NCBI GenBank assembly: GCA_023627715.1
Contig: JAMAHW010000008.1
Span: 372,001-436,000, forward strand
Direction: 5' to 3'
DNA length: 64,000 nucleotides
Origin: Periconia sp. R9002
Lineage: Eukaryota > Ascomycota > Dothideomycetes > Pleosporales > Periconiaceae
Below the pieces are notes generated by a model. The model did no database searches, was not told the DNA's origin, and worked only from the letters and a program-made list of their open reading frames with translations. Shown here one piece after another: positions 1 through 11,992 of the stretch. Every line of letters begins with the position of its first letter. Within the stretch, counting starts at the first letter, position 1. The position numbers and the translations under genes are program-made.

Positions 1-2641
1 ACGTGCACGGCCAAATGCTCGGGGTCCGGGGAGACCGTGTACGGTACACCTAAGGATACATTGATACTTGGTAATTCGCACCAAGCCAGCCATTTACCTA
101 GCCCTCATGGTTGACCAACTAAGTGTCCAAGTTATGCCATCAAAACATTCTCATGCTTCTTACCATCAAGTGGAGAGACAACACATCGAATCTCTTGCCC
201 TACATGCCATTGGGCTTCAGACTTTTCTTGTAAACAGCAGCATCCTGCACTTGAACTCAATCCTGCGAACGAGTCCCTCGTCTCCCACGATCAATTTTGA
301 CTCCAAGCTAGCCAGCATCAAGCTCGGGCCAAGTAGCGCTGGCGTTGGCACCGTTGACCGTTCTTGCCATTACCTTTTCATCGACTGGCTAGGAACATCC
401 AGACGGCCAATTCTGTACTGCTATCCTGGAAGCCTGTTGCGTGATGTCCTTGAAATTTCAAGAGTTGAAGTCGCGACGCGGGACTAAAATCCCGAAGCCC
501 CCCCGGGCGACGATCCGGCATCAAGATAGACGCTCCCCCACGGCCTGCTCGGTGTAACATGTGATTGCCTTTGTATTGAAATGTAGGGACATTCATTGTT
601 AGCCAAGGGGAAATCAGCTACAGCATTACACTGCCAAGTTCAAAATCGATTGTGTATGAGGTGCCTACATCTGGCGAATCGAGAACATGGCAAAGGGGTC
701 GACCCACTTGGAAGAAACATCAACGTCACTGGCACTCGATAGAGGAGCGCCAAGTTGGGATTGCCACGATAGGGTGGGCAGGTAAGCGTTACAGTGCGGT
801 AGTGCCACTGGCAAAGCTGAGATGTGAGACGTCAATCATCGGTCCGAATACTAGGTCGATGTGCCTGCCCATCAATCAACAAGACGCCCAGGGCTCAGTA
901 AACTAACAAGTGTGGGCCTCTGAACGGCCGTCAATCATGTCCCTTTTCGTTGGGGCCTAGAAGATGCCTATCAATCCAAGACCATCGAACCGAACCGTGA
1001 AGAGTGTCCAGTGACCACAGAAAGGTCACTTCACAAAGCCACAGCTCGCAGCTTCATCGCCATGGCCCGGGTTAGTCATTGGGAAATGGATTTGAATTGA
1101 TAAATTGCACTGCTGGGCGCGAGCAAAATCCAAGGCTACACTGCTATGCCTATGGCATACATGGCTACCGGGCGGCGGACGCTTGTGAAAGGGAGCGGTA
1201 GGGCTCTAGGGGGTTGGATGGCAATGGCAATAGCAAAGGCGATGGCGAGGGCAGTGGGGCCCTTGCTGAACATGGGATGGTAGGCTCTGTTGCGGATTAA
1301 CGTTACTCAATGTTTTTGCGTTTCCATTCATCTTTTGACATTTGGGGAGAGGACCGGCCTGGCTCTTTCCGAAAGTACCGTTCCCAGACCCGACTTCCCC
1401 GCGGTCGTTCATCCTTGGTCCGCTAATCCGCTAGGTCCGTTCTGCATCCGCCTCTGGCGTTGCGTGAGCATTGAGCGACGACGCATTTGAAACTCCGTCC
1501 ACCTGCCGGTGATTGTCAGCAGCAACAACGTGTGGGTGGCTGCATCGGTTGGTATACATCTTCATACGCAACACCTTAAGTAGTTGTCATTTTAGACTGG
1601 GCACCCTCCGCAAATACACGGTCCCTCAATTCCAGCCTCTTTTCTTGCTCGATAAACTCTCCCCTCAGTCCCAACTATCTCTCGAGACATCATTCATCTT
1701 TTCATGTGTTAGCATAACATGCTCTCCCTCATGCCATCGGATTCAGCAAATTCGTCGCCAGGTCAGTTACATCCGCTAGCACATCCGCTCCCTCTACAAT
1801 TTCTGATCAGTCCACCAGGAACCAATTATTGGTTCGCAAACGGCTTGCCAAACGGATTGGATGGCATGTCTCTGGCTCCAGATACTACAAATCCCAGAAT
1901 GCTTCGTCGAGCTTCGGAGGCTGTCATCCACTCATCGTCATTTCATAGGTAAAACCCCCTCTTTCGTTTCTCTTTCACAAACTGTCCCAAAACCACATTG
2001 CCTACAATATCACCTACAACAAACTGTACCGCCGGCCTCGCATTGCATATGGACGTCCACACAAGATACTTTCCTGAAGAACTCGGTTTTCCTAGGACCT
2101 TGATGGAAGAGATGATGTATTCACATCCCACTGAAACTGGCCATGGAAAAGCACCTGTCCACAGCCTGTGAAGCAGTCAGAATGAGATTCCAACACACAG
2201 GCACTTGTCTATCGGTAGACGATCAGACCCCAGCAAGGATACCGAGTAACCATCGAGACATGCACACATACACTTCGATCTTTTTTACACCAGCCTTTCG
2301 GCCCACCGATTTGAACTTGAACGACTGAGCACATGCCATCGTTTTACGCGAGATATGATCTGCGTGCTGCCCAAGCGGGGCTGTGATGAGACTAGCCTAA
2401 GAATTGTCCGAAACGCGCCGAGCTGGAGTATTGGAGAAGGCTGCTTTTGGGATATCGTATGACGTGGACCATTGAAGCTGACATTCTTTATAGCCAGGAC
2501 TCAACATCATGGGACCACAGCGTAGCGGCGCTACAACTGGACACATCGCATGCGACACTTCGGGGGCAGCCTTCCAGCACAGCGGCGCCCACCGCCATTC
2601 ATAAAGCGCCTCTGGCACCCAAACAGGGCTTTCCTGGTGCT
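1..2641. other. Gene-poor upstream region
   Basis: I see no recognisable protein family in the first 2.6 kb. Open frames here are short and lack protein-like composition. One stretch near 1719-1949 reads as a plausible N-terminal exon and has a GT donor right after it, but I could not connect it convincingly to the regulator downstream, so it is not called as a gene. The rest is probably the promoter and 5' leader of the Zn2Cys6 gene plus intergenic DNA. Confidence 0.5.
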
Positions 2642-4130
2642 ATGGCAAATGCTAGAAGTGTGCACCAATCACCAATCGCAGGTACCTATGCTCTTCGTAC
2701 GCCAAGGGGCAAAATCACCTCCATAGCCTGTGAGAGCTGTAGGAAGCGCAAATCCAAGGCTGGTGACTCCATTCCCGTGGCAGTGACCTTTCTTTCTAAC
2801 ACATTCACCAGTGTGATGGTGTGAGGCCAAAATGCAATACCTGCCAAACGAAGAATGTGCCCTGCGTGTACGACGTTGCGGAAGACGGGAAAACGACGAC
2901 ACAGCTTCGTGCCCATGTTAGGAGGCTGGCCAAAGAGCTTGATGATATGAAATCCATTGTGACATTGCTGGCAATGGCACCCGATCGAACGTCTGCGGCT
3001 AGCTGGGCGTCCGAGTTGGAAAGAAACGGATTTGCACATCATACACTAGAGGAAATCAAGAAATCTCTTCAGGTGCACAGCCATTCGAAATGTCTTTCCT
3101 TGGAAATATTACGCTGACAATAGTTAGGCGGTAACTGATGGGAACACCACCCAAATGGCTCAAGAAGAAGGGCTGGGTACGCCCGCAAGCGAGCACTTTC
3201 CGCAGGCGTCTCAAAACATCTCCGCATCATCATATGATGGCTCATCTCGAGACGAAAGGTAAAAATACCAGTGTGGGCAGTGTAGAGGCAATCGAACTGA
3301 CTATTTTGCAAGCAGAGAACCAAGTCAACCCACACTATCATTCCAGATACCCGACGGCGTCATGACTGGTGCCGCGCCATTTGCTTTGGGCGAAACGAAC
3401 GAGCATAGCAAGTTTAGTTTCGACTGTGCGCTCTATAGGAGATCCAAACGGGAAATGCTTGCCAACGGATGGGATGAAGTACAAATTTTTGGTCGCAATG
3501 AGGTGGACGTGGACACATTGCTTCTGGGGTTCATAGATCCCCAGGATACACAACCGGTCCCCACTTGGTCATCCAGGATGGTAAATAAAATGTTGCCCAC
3601 GGTTTCGATGCCCACGCGGTTGGCATCAACTTTTTTGTTAACCAAGATGATGCGGGTAAGCGGTCCAGAATAGTCGGACTCGAAAATCGGGGTGATTAGC
3701 TGACGTGTATAGTGGCTCATATGGCCTAGTGTCGAGAATATGAATGCAATGCCAGACTGGTTGATGCCCTTGGCAAGGACAGACTGTTCGACATACGATT
3801 TGTTGGTTGATCTCATTCCTTGGTAGGCTGCTTTCCACGGATAAGCCTTCCCAAGACTTTCCATTTGCTAACTCTTCTGGTAGGCCTAGCGTTCGTCAAT
3901 ATCTTTATCAAAATCCCGAAGAGGTGGTCGTGGGCTCGTTTCTGGGACATATCAACGTCACTTGGCCATACGCAGACGATGCGTGCCATTATTGGGACAT
4001 TGAACTCGGCTGCACACGGTTGGCACCACTTTTTGAGAGCCATATCAGTGACATCAACAGTTGGACGCTGGACGCGAAGGCGTTGGAGTTAATGCCGCAA
4101 CTGCAAGGCATGGTCCCCATCACGCAATGA
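2642..4130 (+). CDS. Zn2Cys6 transcription factor with DUF3425-like C-terminus
   Basis: Predicted nuclear DNA-binding regulator of 402 residues in six exons: 2642-2758, 2812-3072, 3128-3258, 3313-3655, 3713-3822, 3884-4130. The six zinc-cluster cysteines are C30, C33, C40, C47, C50 and C57 (CX2CX6CX6CX2CX6C). They are followed by a heptad-like helix around LRAHVRRLAKELDDMK, which suggests dimerisation. The C-terminal half has the pattern of fungal DUF3425 proteins, with MPTRLASTFLLTKMMRWLIW, a PW-containing turn, and a late WPYADDACHYWD segment. The first intron lies directly before C40 and begins GC rather than GT (see findings). The start chosen is the ATG that gives a short N-terminus; an in-frame ATG at 2447 is the alternative. 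The target genes cannot be inferred from the sequence. Confidence 0.8.
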
Positions 4131-5582
4131 TTGCGGTATAACATTTGAGGATATTTCTTGTCCTCGCTTTTCGAGGCATGGCGTGGGGTAGGCGTTTGGC
4201 TCCATGGTAATTTTTTCATGTCCCGTCTCTTCGGAGGTTTTGATCCTGATATCCTTTCCCTTCACAAGCGACCATTCTTAAGAGGAAATCATCCCATATC
4301 CGCAACCTATTTTCTGCCTGTGTTTCATCACACGGGTTTTCTTTCTAGATTCGTTTCTGGATCGATTTTTTTTGCATTAGCAGTTAGCATTGATGGTGGC
4401 TTTAATTTATTAATGAGAAAGAACGTTGAACAGTTTGACCCACAACAACACTATCACAAAAAATGAGGTCCAAAAATTGAGGATTCCAGCGCGAAAGGGG
4501 TCGGATGTGCGACTTATATAATCCCCGTCGGACGCGTCCCTAGCTCCGATGGGAGGTAGCGACCAGGTATGGCGCGATCATCTCCACACCCCAAGTGGAG
4601 ACACTGGGAGAGTGAAAAGGAGCCGTTCGGAAACCAGCATCCGAGTAGTCCATGTCTCGCTCCTACTTAAAAACCCGCTACTCCTTCTCAAACAACTGCC
4701 GTGTTGGACGCGTACGGTTCGTCTCGCTTTTTTTTTTGGGCCTTCAAACTTGGCTTGCTCGCATGTTGGTGGCGTTGTTCGTTTGGTTTGTAGATGGAGG
4801 GAACCAAGTGTGGAATCGGAATCGGAATTGAGGTCGGAATCAATTTCACTCTCCATTTACATATGTAGTCAACTTTAGGTATCTGGTGGAAGATACACCA
4901 TATCACAATCTTTTACCCCCATGACCTTCGATTTACCCTGCCAAGCCTTACGCTACCTTGCTAATCCACTTTCTAACGTATCAAGAAAAAATAAATAAAA
5001 GCTTTAGATAGCTAGCAGATCAATGGTTAGAAGGCAACGAATCTAGGTAGCACGGCAGGATACATACGTATGTAGAGGGGGGAGGGAAACGTATATAAAT
5101 AATACAACTCGCGAGGAGTGTTTTGGAAAATTTATGTACACGTGCCGTACCCTATACGATTCATACAATGACTATTCTCGAAACGGCGTCACCATTCGCA
5201 TACCGAAGGGAGCAAAAATAGGAATCGGGATGAAGTCCAAAGTTGGGTATGTAGAAAAAGTGGTATTCGATGTTGCAGACTTCTCGAAAGAGACGAAACA
5301 GTAAAGATGCATCCTAGTAAAACAACAGTAATAGATTGAAGGGAAAGGCTAAAGGCGAGGATGAAAACTTTCAGAAAGAGAAGCGAAGACATAGTTAGAT
5401 ACAAGAAAAGAGCTATGCTTTTGAAAAAGGAATAAGAGAAGACCAATGTATAGGATGGGTCCCACTAGAAAACAAGAAGGCGGTCCAAGCGAACGGGGGG
5501 TAAGGAGGAAATAGAACCAGCAATGAGACCGAAATAGGACTCAACAGACCCTGCTCCGACCTCCAACCTCCACACAGCGTTA
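4131..5582. other. Convergent 3' intergenic region
   Basis: This region lies between the 3' ends of the + strand regulator and the - strand coiled-coil gene. It is AT-rich around 4960-5160, with TATATAA-like stretches that would fit polyadenylation or terminator signals for either gene. No coding sequence could be supported. Confidence 0.5.
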
Positions 5583-7531
5583 TCAAGACGCAACTCGCCG
5601 AACCCACAGTGCGCTTCCACCGTTGGGATCGTTCTTCTCCCTTTTACGGATTGCTCGATGCAATTTCAGCCCAACGTCGTGCTCTTCCACCTTGATTTCC
5701 GCCAATTCATTTTCGAAGTCCTTCTTTCGTTGATCCACCAGCCGCATTCGCTTGAAATCCGTGATCATGGGGTTGGGGGGCGCCATGTGGTTGAGATCGT
5801 TTAGCAATCGGTAGACGTTGTTGCGCCGTACCCGCAGGTCTTCCATTTGGGATTCCAGGGTTTCGATGTGGTCGGCAGCAGTCAGTTCAGGGGGCGGCCG
5901 CGGAAGAGCCTTGTGAGGGTTGCTGGAAAAGGTGGACTCGGGGCGAGGTGAAGGAGGATCGGGACTTAGGGACTGGGGTTGCATAATGGATGCTGTCGAC
6001 TCGGCCACGGGTTTGCGTGACGGTATCTTGTTGTCAGAGGCGGGTATGGGTCGTTTACGGTTTAAGATGGAAGTAGCCGCGGTCACAGGTTCAGAGGGTC
6101 CTGAAGCCGGTAATGGTGGAGGTGGAGAGGGTGGAGGTGAATGCTGATATGTAGTGCCACTGTTGTATGTTGTCCAAGAAAATCGACTCTTGGGTCCGCT
6201 CCCTTTGGTTACTGTGGATTCTGGGGTTCCTTCAAGCGACTTGCGTTGGGCACCTGTTGTCGGAGTGACTGGATTTGCACCCACTATTTCCCTTCTCGCG
6301 TCGTCGTGCGAATGCGGTGGAGCAACTGGAGATTGTTTATTTGTAGGGGTCACAGGGCTAGGATAAGAATAAGGAGCTTGGGTCCGGGGATTTTGTGGGG
6401 AAATGGGAGAGACAACACCATTTGGAGAGTTTCTCCCAACTTTGAGCGGAACGACGGGTTTAATGGGAGTTTGTTGCAGGCCTGAATCGCCTGGGAAGTC
6501 TGCGACAGTAGCTGCATCGCCACCAACCGGATGGTGTTTGGTGGCAGTCGCAAGCGAGTTTGACGCGTCCTGATCCGGCTTCTTTACGGGATCCGCCTTC
6601 CGCATAAAATTGAGCGGCTTGTCCGACGGTTGGTCTTTGAATGGCCTCACAATCTCAGTCCGTCCGCTTGCTAGACTCCAGGGCTCGCGTGGCTTCGTTT
6701 GAACTGGCGATGGTCTCCTTCCAAATCTATTTGCGCGTTCGGCAAGGGGAATGGACTTTTTGTTATTCTCAGGGCCAGTCACGGAAACCTGATAGCCCAT
6801 CTGGCGTCCATCCGTAGGAGGAGAAAGTGCTGCTTGTGAAAAAGTCCGAGGGTTGACTTGACCTGATTTGCCGATATTACTAGACGTGGGTTCTCCCGAA
6901 TATTCATCCCAGCGGACCTTGGAGTTTGGAGCTACTTTGCCTCCCCAGAACTTTTGCGTAGATTGCCTCTCTTCACCGCGAACGTCAGGTGCGGCTTTGC
7001 GAAGGACTGGGATATTGCTCACAGCCCGAGGGGAGGTGTCTGTCCGACCTCGCTCTTCATCTACGGGCGAAACATCACGCATCGAGCGAAACCTTCGAGG
7101 GCCATCTGAATTGGAGTGTTGCGCTCGTAGTTCTGGAGAACTTGGTGGTGAAATATCCACGCTGTAGCGCATATTCGTTGCCGCGTTGTAGTCGTATCCG
7201 AATCCTGGGGAGGGTTGCGAGTAGACGGATGAGACGGTAGGGACTTCGGAGATTCTATTGTCCTGGGGATATTGGGAATGTTGAGGGTATTGAGCTGTTA
7301 GATTGCTCCTGCTCTCTATTAGTACTTAAAGGCAAGCAGCAACGAAAAGCGGGGGGAGACACACTGGTCGTCCGAAGTTGGGAATGTAGCAGGCTGATAA
7401 GGAGCATTTTGGGCGACACCAATATTAGGGATATGCCTCAGGCGATCCTGGTCGAAGGTTGTTTCAACAAGGACAGGATGGCCGATTTGCCTTTCTTTCT
7501 CTCGACCGTGACCCTGCAATCGTTTCCACAT
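5583..7531 (-). CDS. Disordered protein with C-terminal coiled coil, function unknown
   Basis: Predicted protein of 630 residues in two exons: 7531-7365 and 7308-5583, joined across a 56-bp intron with frame kept (codon Q split). I do not recognise a named domain. The N-terminus starts MWKRLQGHGREKERQ. The middle, about 400 residues, is rich in Pro, Ser, Thr and charged residues, with polyproline runs (PPPSPPPPLP), and looks disordered and suited to SH3 or kinase partners. The last ~100 residues form a probable coiled coil (ADHIETLESQMEDLRVRRNN onward to a Lys/Arg/Glu-rich end) and look like the best-conserved part. This organisation is typical of fungal cytoskeletal or polarity scaffolds, but that is inference. 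An ORF-only reading would start at 7172 and miss the first exon. Confidence 0.8.
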
Positions 7532-9093
7532 GATTAAGTAGTTATCTAACGAGCCTAGCTAAAGTAGTGTACATAATTAGTCCTAGAACTTGAGCAACGC
7601 TTAATGAATATGCTCGTACGTGGGAGACGTGGAATTTTGAAGATGTGAATATGTATGGGGAAAGAAAAACTGAAGTCAGGGAATGTGGATGATGGAGGAA
7701 AGCAGGGGCAAGGGCATCGGAGATGCAGGGGTATATTCATAGCATGTACGTACCAAATTAAGAATTATGCCCACTACGTAGAGAGTGGGAGAGAAGGAGA
7801 AGAGAGAGGAAGCGCGCAGAGGCCTTGTTAGACACGTCCGAATTGACAATGAGGTTGAAATTCTTCTTTAACGTGGTTGTGGACGGGGATGGGAAGATGA
7901 TTATTAGGCGGGTGAAGATCTGACGAGGTTGAAGGGATTAATGAGGACGGGGTGAGAAAGGGCCAGAAAGCGTAAAAGACAGGGGGTGGTGCGTTTATGG
8001 CGAGGCGCAGCAGGACCTTTGAGTCCGCTTGGTGGTTTGAATGGATGTAGTGTAATGACTGGCAACCGTGCAACGAGTACCGACAGATAATTGGGGTCGG
8101 AGAGTTTGCACAACGGCGGTTGCGGTGGTTGGACACAAAGGTGCAGTCAGTGAGAAGGCGGAAGCGTTTTGTTGCCTGGGATCGATCTGATGAAGATGTT
8201 TCGAGGGCTCGTGGGCAATGAATGTGCGGCGGGCCGGGTAGAGTGAGGGAGTCTCTTTGATTGTGGTTTCAGGTTGGCCATGGGCGGTTTCAGGATGATC
8301 AATGGTGAGCGTGTGGCGGTGGCCGGTGATTGGCGCGGGGCAGGCGCTGAGTCGAGCGCTCGCTTTTAACAGCAAACGGTATTTAATGAACCGAGCAGTC
8401 GAGGAGGCCGCGGATCGTGTCAGCCCAAAGAGATTATCATTATTATTATTATTATTATTATTTGAGTTTGAATTTGCTTACCACATACATATGTATGCAC
8501 TGCACTCTCATAGCATTGTACATGATGATTCACCCAGCCATGGCGCTTCAATGTCCGAGATGACCGAAGGAAGGAAGGCATAAATGACCACTTGCATTCT
8601 TCTTTTGAGCAAGGTCGCTGCTGCATCTCGCCTTTTGTCCGTACCTACAGGAAACTCATGGTGTTCAGGGGTGCATACTTGTACATGAGGAACGTGGACG
8701 TACAGTAAAGCCGATAATGACCTGCAGCTTTTTATACGTGAGCGGTTGGCCTGCGTACTAAGTATATATTTCGCCGAATGAACCCAGCTTGAGGGTAAAA
8801 GGACACTGCCATTGATGCAAAGAAAAGGGATGAGCAGAGACAAAGACCCACAACGACCATCTACCTTACATTGTATTTGTTGTAATCACTCATAGACCGA
8901 GTAGTCTTGTTGTGGACCATACTGTAGTACATAATTAGGTACCTACTCAACTATGTAGGCTAAGTAATCCATCGTCATCGTAGCTAACGCTTCCTCCCGC
9001 CCCCGCCGCACCACCTTAGCACCACCGTCCCATCTCAAAAAAGTCCGCTCCCACACCTCCCCTCGAGTCGAGACGAGACGTGCATACCTAGCC
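7532..9093. other. Divergent promoter region
   Basis: This 1.5-kb stretch separates the divergent coiled-coil and Dap1-like genes. It holds an (ATT)8 microsatellite and CT/GA-rich tracts near 7780-7815 and 8985-9070, the latter probably the 5' leader of the Dap1-like gene. Open frames here are low in complexity and not supported as genes. Confidence 0.5.
8439..8462. repeat. (ATT)8 microsatellite
   Basis: Eight perfect ATT units lie in the divergent intergenic region. The array is a likely length-polymorphic marker and has no coding role. Confidence 0.95.
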
Positions 9094-9730
9094 ATGGCAG
9101 ACGGTGAGACAAAGCCCTGCTTATCTGAAATGCATACATTGCATTCTAACCCGAGTCTACAGCATCTTCACCGCCGCTCCCAACACACGCGTAAGCCACC
9201 CTCGTTACCCCATCACCTCCATCAACCAGCACTGACCTACCGCCTGCAGAGTATCCCCAGTTACTCCCATAAACCTCGTGCTTCTATCTCTCTTTGCAGT
9301 TCTGGTCTACCTTCGTCTCAAGCCTGCCCAGCCCCAGACCCTTCCCAAGGCCCCTCCACCCACCGTCTTCCGAACATTTACTCCGCCCGAACTGCTTCCA
9401 TACAATGGTCTGAATGGCATGCCCGTCTACCTCGCCGTCCGAGGACGGGTATTCGACGTCACAGCTGGCAAGAACTTTTACGGTCCAGGTGGTCCCTATG
9501 CCAACTTTGCCGGGCGAGATGCCAGTAGAGGGCTCGCATGCGGCAGCTTCGACGAGGACATGCTCACAGAAGATTTGGATGGCCCTCTTGATCCCTTGAC
9601 CGATCTCGACGACGAAAAGATGGAGGCTATGCGAGGTTGGGAAGAGCGCTTCCTTGAGAAATATCTCGTTGTCGGCAAGCTGGTTGCCGTGGGCAGCGAC
9701 GAGGCCAAAGCCGCTGCTACCCAACAGTGA
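9094..9730 (+). CDS. DAP1: Dap1/MAPR-like cytochrome b5-fold haem protein
   Basis: Predicted 172-residue membrane-associated haem-binding protein of the progesterone-receptor-like (MAPR) family. In yeast Dap1 supports the sterol-synthesis P450 Erg11 at the ER. Exons are 9094-9103, 9163-9190 and 9250-9730; the first exon encodes only the start and two more codons plus one base. Residues about 19-37 (INLVLLSLFAVLVYLRLK) form a single N-terminal membrane anchor. The b5-like domain follows from FTPPELLPYNGLNGMPVYLA through VFDVTAGKNFYGPGGPYANF and ASRGLACGSFD, which are hallmark MAPR blocks. The length fits the family. The tiny first exons are supported by frame and by CTAAC/CTGAC branch sites. 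The 3' UTR begins with a GAGT/GAGC tetranucleotide run. Confidence 0.9.
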
Positions 9731-10223
9731 TTGAGTGAGTGAGCGAGCGAGCGAGTGAGTATTTGGAGAACGAAAACGATACGAATCAAAGTATGCCGAG
9801 GGAAAGTGCGTGGGTAAGATGGGCGGGGCAGGCGCTCAAGCGAATGTCTACGTAGGTCATTCTTTTGACGCAGTCGCGAGAGAAGCGGTAATTGGGAAAA
9901 AAGCCATGACACATTGGCTGCTATCATGAATGTGTCCAGGACTTGATTTTGCCTTTTTCAACGGTCATTTTACCCTTCATGGGTCCATGATTATTCGTTA
10001 CCTAGTTCCCTTTCCGTCTGTCCTGCATCTAAAACATATTCATGCTTCTCTGTATCAATTCGCGCTAACCTAATTGGGGACAACAATAACATTTCCTAAG
10101 TGCTTTAAACTTTGCGATCCTCCGTTACAATCTTTCTTCCTCACACATTTACTTCTCCCCATACTATTTCTCGATCAAACTCATTCTCATTCACCATATT
10201 CTACATACTATAATCCATTGACC

Positions 10224-10715
10224 ATGGCCCCATCCACTACGAAAACAGCCACCGCAAAGGCGAAGACGGCTGATGCTGGCGTCAAGAAACCTGGCGTCGG
10301 CCGCGGCAAGAGGGCTGGAAAGCGGGCAAATACCAGTGCCGCCATGATCAAAATGCAAGCGTATTGTGAGTTATTCAAAATCCCGTCGTCAAATACGTTT
10401 TATCGCGTTGCGACGCGTCTGAAGTCGCCGTGTTGTGTTGTGAATGAACACCACTAGACTACCTTCCGGACACATGTGCAGAAGAACTAACGCGTTTTCA
10501 GTCAAGGAGAACCGCTCAAAGTACAAGGACCTGGATTTCAAGGAGCAGCAGAAGAAGCTGGGTGAAGAGGTGCGTGTTGATTGCGTTTGAGGTCCCTTTC
10601 TCAATATCTTTGGCTCCATCCATTGGCTTTCCACCTTGCAGCTTATCATCTGCAGAGCATCAGCTGACGTCCGCAGTGGAAGAAGAGCCCGAAGAACCCC
10701 AAAAACTCGGCCTAA
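10224..10715 (+). CDS. Small basic HMG-box-like (YABBY-like) protein
   Basis: Predicted 82-residue protein in three exons: 10224-10365, 10502-10569, 10677-10715. The N-terminal half is Lys/Ala/Thr-rich (histone-tail-like). The C-terminal part reads AYFKENRSKYKDLDFKEQQK followed by KLGEEWKKSPKNPKN, which matches helices 2-3 of an HMG box or YABBY-type motif. I infer a nuclear DNA- or chromatin-associated role. Each exon junction restores the motif exactly, which is the main support. No single exon is long enough to be found by ORF scanning. The exact family and partners are unknown. Confidence 0.75.
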
Positions 10716-11992
10716 GCCGTTGTTGATGATGCCAACCATTGAAGTTCAGTGGTTGTTTATGAATATGGCTTCGACTGGCGGCATTGAAATTACTCGGGCA
10801 CAAGGAATACATTGCGCCTGGCTGTCTAATAAGCTTCGGCTTCACCTCAGCTGTGTTTCCACGATTTGAGCTTTTTCCACATCTGCATGTATTACACTGA
10901 TGTGCATGGACTTCAAAAGCGCGATGATATCCTCCTCACAACACGCGCATTCTGGCGCTGTTTACGATATTTTCCGTTGTTCACGGCACGGTACGGGGAT
11001 GTTACCACGCGACTCAACGTAGATAGTTTCGGTAATATGGAACACTTCTCTCCCAACAGTGTCTCGATATTGCTTGTACTTGCGTTGTTCCTGCAGCTGT
11101 GCGGTGCGGTCTGGTTCAGGCTAATCTCTTGCAGGTTGGTTGCATGAAACCCATACAGCTTCACGATTAACGATGACAATTATCTCGGAATCTCAATCTA
11201 TGTTCCCGGTCACGCAGGTCTAGGTCTCGTACCGTGCGCCCGCACCCGTCGGCGACTTTACCTTTGTTCTCTTCCTCTTCTATGCTGATCATGATCAGGG
11301 GTGGTGTATTATAGCAAGGCCCTGTTCGATTTTTTTTTCTCAACTCTCGTTTATTAATCCAGACGTCGTGCTCATGTGCAACTGGCTCTCTTCCAAATAC
11401 AGAGGGGTGATATGCCGAGAGGTCATATATCGCGTAGCTAGTGTACCAGGCGTTATTTTATAAATCAGATAACTATACTAGACATACTACGTAAGTCGTA
11501 GAGCTTCTAATTCGTAGAACCTATTAGTCCTCCCGATTTGCGACTTCCCAGCGTGTCACCCATCTGTACCACACTGCCGTGAGGGCGTGTTTCTCAGTAG
11601 TAGCAGTGTCCTCGTGGACGATCTTTTGTCTCCATTCTCGCAACTGGTGCCCCACATCACTTACCGAGCAGTTGTCCGGCAGACATGCTCTCCTCGCAAG
11701 CGGGGCCGCGCAACACGTTCATCCCCATCGAACCACCCCTTCAACCTATTAGAACAGAGAAGATCTCGTCATGTCAGCACTTAATCGTGAGAAGCTGGGG
11801 AAGATCCCCATATGCCCCTCATTCCGAAGTAAGCGGAGCGGAACAGCACCGCTGCAGTATTGGCATTTGCTGATTTATGTTCCATCCAGAGGCTGGTTAC
11901 TCTGAGCAAAACTACTGAATATATTCTATACGTAGTCCTCGTTGATTCTTTCCAATTAGTCTGTCGAGATAAACGCGATTAATCCTCCCAAA
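10716..11992. other. Intergenic, AT-rich in its second half
   Basis: This region holds the 3' UTR of the HMG-like gene and the promoter of the dioxygenase. The segment 11440-11530 is AT-rich with many TA dinucleotides and could be an old RIP-mutated repeat fragment. I found no coding sequence I could support. Confidence 0.4.

Noticed and set aside
68..487. 139-codon + frame at the window start
   Set aside because: No protein-like pattern, no splice structure, overlapping equally poor frames on the other strand.
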